Source of the DNA: JALZEG01 sp046263255
Lineage (GTDB): Bacteria; Actinomycetota; CADDZG01; WHSQ01
Reading direction: 5' to 3'
Assembly (NCBI GenBank): GCA_046263255.1
Contig: JBHELD010000006.1
Coordinates: 62,001-126,000 of the forward strand
DNA: 64,000 nucleotides
A program made the position numbers and the translations under genes. How positions within the stretch are numbered: position 1 is the first letter of the stretch; the number at the start of each line of letters is the position of its first letter. A model generated the notes under the pieces. It had not been told where the DNA came from, made no database searches, and worked only from the letters and a program-made list of their open reading frames with translations. Below are positions 58,566-64,000 of this stretch, one piece after another.

Positions 58566-59717
58566 ATGCGCCTACTCGGGCTAACTCTTACGAACTTCCT
58601 AAGTTATCGCTCAGCCTACGTATCGTTCGAGGATCTGACTGCCTTAGTCGGTCCTAATGCGAGCGGGAAGTCCAACGTAGTGGCTGCGCTGAAACTCCTG
58701 GGTGAGATACCGAAATACGGCTTGCAAACGGCCCTGGCCCGTCGTGGGGGATTCGATCAATTACGACATCGAGTTGCGGGACGAGGGAAGCCACTTGATC
58801 CCTCTATTGCGATCGACTTTGAAGTTGCTAGTGGGTTCGAACCATCTCGATATGAACTCCGCCTTGGTTCCCTAGCTGGAAAACGGTACACGGTGAAGCA
58901 AGAAGCGGGACACGTCAACAGCGACAATGGCTACTTCGCTTTCACCCGATGGGGCAAGCGTCTTTCGTTTTCGGGTTCCTGGGAAGGAACGCACCAGGGA
59001 ATTCCGCGGGTGCCCGAGGATTTCGAAGCCCCCGAGGGCCAATCTGTCCTACCGTTCATCGGAATCTTCGGTGAATTGGATCTCATCTGGCATTTTCTTC
59101 AGACAATTCAGATCGTAGAGATCAACCCCGCGCGCGTTCGGGATTTCCAGGAGCCTAGTTCTACAGGCGACTTAGAACCCGACGGTTCTAATTCTGCAAG
59201 CGTTCTAGAACAGCTTCCTCGAGAACGTCGGCGAGAACTCGTGGATGAATTGGCAGCGATCGTCCCTGGTCTAGCGGACATTCAACCGCGTCATTACTCA
59301 ACAAAGCTGACGATCGTTTTCACTCAGCAGACCGGCGAAAAGCGGCGTGAGTTTGTGGCGAACCAGATATCTGACGGAACATTGCGCGCCTTCGGCATCC
59401 TGCTCGCCTTGCATCAGCCGATCCGAAAGAACGTCATCGTGATCGAGGAACCTGAAGCTGCAATACACCTCGGGGCGCTGCGAACACAAGTCGACATTCT
59501 GAACCAGCATGCCGATGAGCATCAAATCGTGATGACGACGCACAGCGCAGACATTATTGATGCACTTCGCGAAAACCAGATCCGCGTGGTGTGGACAGAA
59601 GATGGCGCGTCCCACGTCGCGCCACTGGCACCGCATACTCGCGAAACGCTCAGGACGGGACTGATTACCCCAGGCGAACTGCTGCGAGCGAACGCACTCG
59701 ATCCGGTTGGCGGGTGA
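58566..59717 (+). CDS. AAA15/AAA21-type (OLD/RecF-like) ATPase
   Basis: 383 residues. LTLTNFLSYRSAYVSFEDLT leads into Walker A VGPNASGKSNVVAALK (~29-44). After a ~210-residue middle region come the signature QISDGTLRAFGILLAL (~275), Walker B VIVIEEPEAAIH (~302-313) and the switch His in IVMTTHSADIIDAL. This is the ABC-type ATPase of OLD-family and related defence systems, without its own nuclease domain. The stop overlaps the next gene (GTGA), so both are made together. ATG 58566 has no SD. The sequence is compositionally foreign. Confidence 0.85.
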   Translation: MRLLGLTLTNFLSYRSAYVSFEDLTALVGPNASGKSNVVAALKLLGEIPKYGLQTALARRGGFDQLRHRVAGRGKPLDPSIAIDFEVASGFEPSRYELRLGSLAGKRYTVKQEAGHVNSDNGYFAFTRWGKRLSFSGSWEGTHQGIPRVPEDFEAPEGQSVLPFIGIFGELDLIWHFLQTIQIVEINPARVRDFQEPSSTGDLEPDGSNSASVLEQLPRERRRELVDELAAIVPGLADIQPRHYSTKLTIVFTQQTGEKRREFVANQISDGTLRAFGILLALHQPIRKNVIVIEEPEAAIHLGALRTQVDILNQHADEHQIVMTTHSADIIDALRENQIRVVWTEDGASHVAPLAPHTRETLRTGLITPGELLRANALDPVGG

Positions 59718-60286
59718 CGAGAAATGCCGACGAGCCTCATGTCGGGCTCGTGGTTGAAGGACCGGGCGAGCGGGACGCGGTTCCGATTTTGCTTCGGCGG
59801 TGGCAGCGGGAAAACGGCGATTACGAAGATGTATTAGGGAAGCCGATCCCTTGTAATGGGCGCGGGAATGCGACGAAGCCTAATGGAATCGAAGGCTACG
59901 TAAGGGCCGCAGCAGGGCGTCCCGGTGCCGTGGGTGTGCTGGTTGTTCTTGACGCAAATAGCGACCCGATCTGTCCTTTTGGGCCAGAACTTCAGAGTCG
60001 TGCAGCCACGGTAACGCCCAAGCCGGTTCGGGTATGTCTGGCAGTTTCAAAGTACGAATCGTGGCTGATCGCGTCGGCAGAGACGCTTGGATTAGAGAAG
60101 CTCGTCTATGACGCCACAACGGAACCAGTCGCGCGTATCCGAGCGGCGCTGTCGGCGAAGTACGTCAAGCCGACGTGGCAGCCTCGGCTTACGGAGAAGA
60201 TTGACTTCTCGCTCGCTCGATCGCGAAACCCAAGCCTCGACCGAACCCTCACAAGATTCAATGAGCTCCGCGCGTTAGTCACTTAG
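59714..60286 (+). CDS. DUF4276 (TOPRIM-like) protein
   Basis: 190 residues. VGLVVEGPGERDAVPILLRR (~9-28) gives the TOPRIM-like Glu, VGVLVVLDANSD (~75) the acidic DxD-like site, and VSKYESWLIASAETL plus KIDFSLARSRNPSLDR are DUF4276 features. TOPRIM partners of ABC ATPases usually act as nucleases or effectors. GTG 59714 overlaps the ATPase stop by 4 nt. Nuclease activity is inferred, not shown. Confidence 0.78.
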   Translation: MTRNADEPHVGLVVEGPGERDAVPILLRRWQRENGDYEDVLGKPIPCNGRGNATKPNGIEGYVRAAAGRPGAVGVLVVLDANSDPICPFGPELQSRAATVTPKPVRVCLAVSKYESWLIASAETLGLEKLVYDATTEPVARIRAALSAKYVKPTWQPRLTEKIDFSLARSRNPSLDRTLTRFNELRALVT

Positions 60287-60303
60287 GTTCGGCGACCGCA
60301 TTC

Positions 60304-61173
60304 TCACCCCCAGGCCCCCGCGGCCTTCTCTATCCGGCTCATGTCCTCGTCGCCCAGCTCCACCGCGCCGGCGCCCAGGTTCTCCTCGAAGTGCTCGATC
60401 GAGCTCGTCCCCGGGATCGGCAGGATGACGGGCGAACGGTGCAGGAGCCACGCGATCGAGATCTGCGCCGGCGTCGCGTCGTGCAGGTTCGCCACCTCCG
60501 CGAGCGGGCCGTTCGGGGCCGCGGCGGCACCGGAGGCGAGCGGGAACCACGGGATGAACGCTATGCCCTCACGTCCGCAGTAGTCCACCACGTCCTCCGA
60601 CCGCCGGTCGGTCAGGTTGTAGAGGTTCTGGACGGACACGACCTCGACCACGCGCCGGGCCCGCTCCAGCTCCGCGACCGTGAAGTTCGACACCCCGACG
60701 TGACGGATCTTGCCCTCGTCCTGGAGCCCCTTCAGCGCCCCCAGCGACTCCTCGAGCGGGACCTTCCGATCGATCGTGTGCAGCTGGTAGACGTCGATCC
60801 GGTCGAGCCTCAGCCTCCGCAGGCTGCCCTCGCAGGCGCGCTTCAGGTGCTCCGGCCGGCAGTCGGCGTCCCACCTCCCCGGCCCGGGTCGCAGGAGCCC
60901 GCCCTTCGTCGCGATCACTAGGTCGGCCGGGTACGGATGGAGCGCCTCGGCGATCAGCCGCTCGCTCACCTCCGGCCCGTACGAGTCCGCCGTGTCGATC
61001 AGGTTGACGCCCGACTCGGCCACGCGGCGAAGCAGCGCCTTCGCTCCCGCGGCGTCGGGCGGGTCCTCCCATATGCCCCGGCCGGTGATGCGCATCGCGC
61101 CGAAACCGAGCCGGTGCACGGGCAGGTCGCCGCCGATCGTGAAGTTGCCGCCGAGGTGCGGGTGGTGGGTCAT
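60304..61173 (-). CDS. Aldo/keto reductase
   Basis: 289 residues, (beta/alpha)8 barrel. The catalytic tetrad can be seen: Asp/Tyr in LIDTADSYGPEVSE (~58-71), Lys in VIATKGGLL and His in VYQLHTIDRK. HVGVSNF and the C-terminal ILPIPGTSSIEHFEENL (NADPH phosphate site) fit. It reduces a carbonyl compound with NADPH; substrate unknown. ATG 61173 has AGGAGG 9 nt upstream. It lies just downstream of the foreign island, back in high-GC DNA. Confidence 0.92.
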   Translation of the reverse strand: MTHHPHLGGNFTIGGDLPVHRLGFGAMRITGRGIWEDPPDAAGAKALLRRVAESGVNLIDTADSYGPEVSERLIAEALHPYPADLVIATKGGLLRPGPGRWDADCRPEHLKRACEGSLRRLRLDRIDVYQLHTIDRKVPLEESLGALKGLQDEGKIRHVGVSNFTVAELERARRVVEVVSVQNLYNLTDRRSEDVVDYCGREGIAFIPWFPLASGAAAAPNGPLAEVANLHDATPAQISIAWLLHRSPVILPIPGTSSIEHFEENLGAGAVELGDEDMSRIEKAAGAWG

Positions 61174-61199
61174 CGCCGAAGGCCTCCTGGTTACGCGAG

Positions 61200-62174
61200 C
61201 TACGCCGCGAGCTCCGCGGGCGTGATCGTCAGGCGCAGCAGACGGTCCCGGTACACGGCGATCTCGATCGCTCGGCCCGCGAGCGAGCCGTCCATCAGCC
61301 GCTGCAGGTCGTCCATTCCCTCGACCGGCGTCCCGTGAACCTCGACGATGAGGTCCTCCGGCCGCAGACCGGCCGACTGGGCGGGACTGCCCGGGACGAC
61401 CTGCACGACCTCGATCCCCCGCTCGCGACCGACCTCCCGGGCGACGCGCGGCGGGAGCGGCCGCGACCCTCCGGCGACGCCGAACCACGCGCGCCGCACG
61501 CGGCCCTCGGTCATGAGCGCCGAGACGATCTTCAGCGTCGTCTCGTTGACGGGGACGGCGAGACCCAGTCCCTGCCCCATGCCGGGTCCGACGAGGGCCG
61601 TGTTGATGCCGACGACGCTCCCACGTGACTCCACGAGCGCGCCACCCGAGTTCCCGGGGTGCAGCGCCGCGTCCGTCTGGATGACGTTCTCGACGTAGCG
61701 CGCGGTGCCGTTCGACTGGGTCACGAAGGAGCGGCCCACCGCGCCGACGACTCCCGCCGTGACGGTACCGCCGAAGCCAAGCGGGTTGCCGATCGCCACC
61801 ACGAGCTGTCCCACTTTGAGCCGCGCCGCGTCGCCGAGCTCCGCGGGGACGAGGTCGTCGCCGCGGGCCCGCACGACGGCGAGATCCGACAGCGGATCCG
61901 AGCCCACGATCTCGAACGAGGTCTCGCGCCCGTCGGAGAACGAGGCGTTGCCTCCGTCCGAGCCGGCCACCACGTGCGCGGACGTGACGACGTACCCGTC
62001 CGACGTGATGACGACGCCGCTGCCGCTGCCGCTCATCCGCCGGCCGCCGCGCACCTTCCGGTAGACCGCGAGGTTCGCGACGGACGGCGCCAGCTTCTCC
62101 GCGATGCGCGTGACGATGCTCGAGTACGCGTCGAGGGCCTCGGCCTCCGAGACGTCTCGCTGCCGCAGCGTCAT
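61200..62174 (-). CDS. HtrA/DegP-like S1C serine protease with PDZ domain, no export signal
   Basis: 324 residues. The trypsin-like domain (~50-220) has His in VVTSAHVVAG (~69), Asp in SDPLSDLAVV (~98) and Ser in LHPGNSGGALV (~175). A PDZ domain (~225-324) includes GSPAQSAGLRPEDLIVEVHG. The N-terminus (TLRQRDVSEAEALDAYSS) has neither signal peptide nor membrane helix, unusual for this family, so the enzyme may be cytoplasmic. ATG 62174 overlaps the upstream stop (ATGA). Confidence 0.88.
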   Translation of the reverse strand: MTLRQRDVSEAEALDAYSSIVTRIAEKLAPSVANLAVYRKVRGGRRMSGSGSGVVITSDGYVVTSAHVVAGSDGGNASFSDGRETSFEIVGSDPLSDLAVVRARGDDLVPAELGDAARLKVGQLVVAIGNPLGFGGTVTAGVVGAVGRSFVTQSNGTARYVENVIQTDAALHPGNSGGALVESRGSVVGINTALVGPGMGQGLGLAVPVNETTLKIVSALMTEGRVRRAWFGVAGGSRPLPPRVAREVGRERGIEVVQVVPGSPAQSAGLRPEDLIVEVHGTPVEGMDDLQRLMDGSLAGRAIEIAVYRDRLLRLTITPAELAA

Positions 62175-62677
62175 GCCGCCGGCCCTTGTGCCCGCGCCTT
62201 CTCCACCCCCGCCAGCGCGTCGCGCAGGGACTCGATCCATTCGGCCTCGTTGCGCCCGACGAGCCGGACGCACCACGCGAGGGCCTCGCTACGGCTGCGC
62301 GCGACCCCGGCGTCGATGAGCGTGTCGAGCACCGAGCGCTCGCGCAGACGGAGTCGCGTCATCACCGGGATCGCCATGTTCGTGAACACGCGGCGCACGC
62401 CGCCGCACTCGGCCCCCCACGCGACCTTGCGCCCGAAGATTCGCTCGGCCTCGTCGGCGATCCGCATGCGGGCCTCGCGCGTCTCCTCCCGGAAACGCTT
62501 GATCCGGGCGAGCCGCGCCGCGCCGGCGGCCTCGTCGGACGCGTCGGGGCCGAGGCCGACGTCGGCGAGGCGTCCGACGACGAGGATCTCGTCGCGGTCG
62601 GCCGTCACCTCGGGGGCGGCCTCGAACCACTCGTCCGGCAGGCGGCCTGCGAACCAGCCGGTCATCTCCTGCTCCAT
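62171..62677 (-). CDS. Conserved hypothetical protein coupled to the HtrA-like protease
   Basis: 168 residues, soluble. An N-terminal half with LPDEWFEAAPEV and DEILVVGRL, a charged helix (RIKRFREETREARMRIADEA, ~60-79), and a C-terminal helical part (SVLDTLIDAGVARSRSEALA) that resembles ribbon-helix-helix dimerisation units. I do not recognise the family with confidence. ATG 62677 has AGGAGG nearby. The 4-nt overlap with the protease gene suggests a functional partner or substrate. Confidence 0.65.
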   Translation of the reverse strand: MEQEMTGWFAGRLPDEWFEAAPEVTADRDEILVVGRLADVGLGPDASDEAAGAARLARIKRFREETREARMRIADEAERIFGRKVAWGAECGGVRRVFTNMAIPVMTRLRLRERSVLDTLIDAGVARSRSEALAWCVRLVGRNEAEWIESLRDALAGVEKARAQGPAA

Positions 62678-62696
62678 CTCGCCCTCCTGGTAGTGG

Positions 62697-62744
62697 GATT
62701 ACGAGATTACATGATTACGAGAGCCAGAGAGCCAGAGAGCCAGA
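62697..62744. repeat. 8-bp microsatellite (3 x GATTACGA-type + 3 x GAGCCAGA)
   Basis: Six adjacent 8-bp units: GATTACGA, GATTACAT, GATTACGA, then GAGCCAGA three times, all in the same register. It sits in the gap between the divergent genes starting at 62677 and 62807, so repeat-number change could alter promoter spacing. The rest of the gap holds no gene. Confidence 0.85.
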
Positions 62745-62806
62745 GTCAGAGCCAGGAGGCTTGTGCGCGACTCCTCCCCAACCGCGTCGTTCCAACGGGT
62801 AGAGGG

Positions 62807-64000
62807 ATGGTGCTCAGGACGAGGGTGATCGCAGCAGCAGCAGCAGCGGTGGCCGGCGCGGCGGTCGCAGCCGGGACTGCCGTCGCGTCGCCGCCGGGGG
62901 AGCTCCGGCAGGACACGACGTGGACCCGCGCCCAGAGCCCGATCCGGCTCGACCATTCGCTGGTGGTCAACGAGGGCGTCACGCTGACGATCGAGCCGGG
63001 CGTGCGGGTCGAGGCCCAGCCCGCGGCGGCTCTGCTCGTGCGCGGGGCCCTCAGGGCCCAAGGGACCGTCGACGAGCCCGTGGTCTTCACCGGCGTCGAA
63101 GACATCGGCTGGGAAGGGATCAGGTTCCGCGACGCCGACGAGCCGAGGCCGCCGAGCGTCGTCGAGCACGTCCGGATCGAGGACGCGCGCATCGGGATGA
63201 CGCTGCGCGCCGACGCGTTCCCGGTCCGCGACAGCGTCTTCGTAGGCAACGACCTGGCGCTCGAGGTGTCGAACCCGTCCACCGACGTGGCCTTCACCGG
63301 CAACGAGTTCTACTCGAACCAGACGGCGTTCTCGGGCAAGACGACGCGGGTCGTGGACGTCTCCGAGAACGACTTCTGGGACAACGACGTCAGCCTGCTG
63401 TTCCGCGCGCAGAACCCGTACGCCTGCTTCGCGGAGCCCGGCGCGTTCGAGGTCCACCGCAACGACATCCTGCGAGGGCCCGACGCCGGGTGGTACTCCT
63501 TCGACGTCCGCGCGTCGGACGACAGCGGGACGAGCGGGATGATCGTCGACGCGTCCGGCAACTGGTGGGGCACCACGAACGAGAGCGACATCGCGGCGCG
63601 GACGTTCTCGCCGTACGTATGCTGCCCCGTCAACGGATACGCCTTCGTCGACTGGAGAGATCCCGCTCCGGCTCCCCGGACACCGGCCGAGCCGCCGGGT
63701 CCCGTCGGCGCGCCGGACGAGGAGCTTCCCTTCCACGGCGATCCGGCGTGGATCGCGGACGTCCGCAGCCCCCGCGACCGCGAGTGCTTCGACGAGGGCA
63801 CGCTGACGCGGATCAAGGGGAGCGTCCACCCCGCGCTGAGCGACGTCCCGAAGCGTCTGTCCGTCTCGCTCGTCCGGCTCGGACGCTGGTTGTGCCGGTC
63901 GTGGGATCCCGCCGCGGGGCGGTTCGGGCCGCGCCACGACTGCAGCGAGAGCTCGTCGTTCAAGGTGCCCGTAGAGGAATCGCGGCTCGGGAGAGGGCGG
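62807..64000 (+). CDS. Exported right-handed beta-helix protein (cut by window end)
   Basis: 398 residues visible. Signal peptide MVLRTRVIAAAAAAVAGAAV with cleavage near AVA-SP (~28); the Ala run is encoded by a (GCA)5 tract. The body reads like parallel beta-helix coils: VVNEGVTLTIEPGVRV, VVFTGVEDIGWEGIRF, VFVGNDLALEVSNP, FTGNEFYSNQTAF, VDVSENDFWDND and a closing ASGNWWGTTNESDIA. The later part (~290-398) is Pro-rich, then a Cys-containing region. It resembles surface right-handed parallel beta-helix proteins with no defined reaction. ATG 62807 is preceded by AGAGGG. Confidence 0.78.
   Translation, partial: MVLRTRVIAAAAAAVAGAAVAAGTAVASPPGELRQDTTWTRAQSPIRLDHSLVVNEGVTLTIEPGVRVEAQPAAALLVRGALRAQGTVDEPVVFTGVEDIGWEGIRFRDADEPRPPSVVEHVRIEDARIGMTLRADAFPVRDSVFVGNDLALEVSNPSTDVAFTGNEFYSNQTAFSGKTTRVVDVSENDFWDNDVSLLFRAQNPYACFAEPGAFEVHRNDILRGPDAGWYSFDVRASDDSGTSGMIVDASGNWWGTTNESDIAARTFSPYVCCPVNGYAFVDWRDPAPAPRTPAEPPGPVGAPDEELPFHGDPAWIADVRSPRDRECFDEGTLTRIKGSVHPALSDVPKRLSVSLVRLGRWLCRSWDPAAGRFGPRHDCSESSSFKVPVEESRLGRGR

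Larger units (their letters stand above)
58414..60303. other. Lower-GC two-gene island (putative defence cassette)
   Basis: Base composition drops from about 70% GC in the flanking dehydrogenase gene to roughly 47-60% in sample lines, and codon use includes many A/T-ending codons rare elsewhere in the window. The island contains the AAA ATPase and DUF4276 genes only. A perfect palindrome CCTTCTAGAAGG lies at 58498-58509 in the 152-bp leader. No integrase, direct repeats or tRNA is visible at the edges. Confidence 0.65.

Overview
The window is a gene-dense, roughly 70% GC stretch in which almost every start is ATG, GTG or TTG, many genes overlap by 4 nt (ATGA, GTGA, TTGA), and promoters look actinobacterial (TANNNT -10 hexamers, often only 6-9 nt before the start codon). 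Gene content (ethylmalonyl-CoA mutase, R2lox, NYN-LOTUS protein, baeRF protein, DUF4012, DUF4383, CRTAC1) points to a Gram-positive Actinomycetota lineage. I see no close synteny that would name a genus, so an uncultured or poorly sampled actinobacterium is the best guess. There are no tRNA, rRNA, CRISPR or IS elements, and no gene-free stretch exceeds 300 bases.

Layout. 1-6.1 kb: acyl-CoA metabolism (tandem 3-hydroxyacyl-CoA dehydrogenase, ethylmalonyl-CoA mutase), a REC-GGDEF protein and two exported proteins, closed by a strong terminator. 6.2-14.6 kb: a plus-strand run with a flavin monooxygenase, DUF4012 protein, nucleotidyltransferase, glycerol-1-phosphate-dehydrogenase-like enzyme, phosphodiesterase-type hydrolase, the initiating polyprenyl glycosylphosphotransferase, and an ACT protein. 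14.6-18.5 kb (minus): DUF4383, a second phosphodiesterase-type hydrolase, CDP-alcohol phosphatidyltransferase and GT2. 18.5-33.3 kb: CRTAC1 protein, three paralogous exported alkaline-phosphatase-superfamily proteins, GT26, PhoD, sulfatase-like protein, sulfotransferase, baeRF protein and an RTX metalloprotease. 33.4-46.6 kb (all minus): YjbQ, sulfotransferase, Wzx flippase, O-antigen ligase, a large membrane protein, two more of the phosphatase paralogues, an MFS carrier and a COG0701 permease/TIGR03943 pair. 46.7-49.8 kb (plus): a catalytically dead phosphatase paralogue leading a second permease/TIGR03943 pair. 49.8-58.4 kb: methyltransferase, DUF2304-GT2 fusion, NYN-LOTUS, RNase D, two acyl-CoA dehydrogenases and an R2lox-SCP2 fusion. 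58.4-60.3 kb: a lower-GC two-gene island (AAA ATPase + DUF4276/TOPRIM), probably defence. 60.3-64 kb: aldo/keto reductase, HtrA-type protease, a hypothetical protein and a beta-helix exoprotein cut by the window end.

How it fits together. The middle 40 kb reads as a Wzx/Wzy-type cell-surface glycan locus whose product is probably decorated with sulfate (two sulfotransferases) and a glycerol-phosphate-like group (G1P dehydrogenase, nucleotidyltransferase, CDP-alcohol transferase), surrounded by an unusual number of alkaline-phosphatase-superfamily hydrolases. The most striking observation is that six of these hydrolases (20135, 22628, 24400, 40166, 43096, 46751) have the superfamily's C-terminal metal-binding segment placed at the N-terminus, i.e. 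they look circularly permuted, with a co-varying cysteine pair at the two new ends and one member that has lost every catalytic residue. Two canonical-order homologues lie in the same window, so the two topologies can be compared directly.
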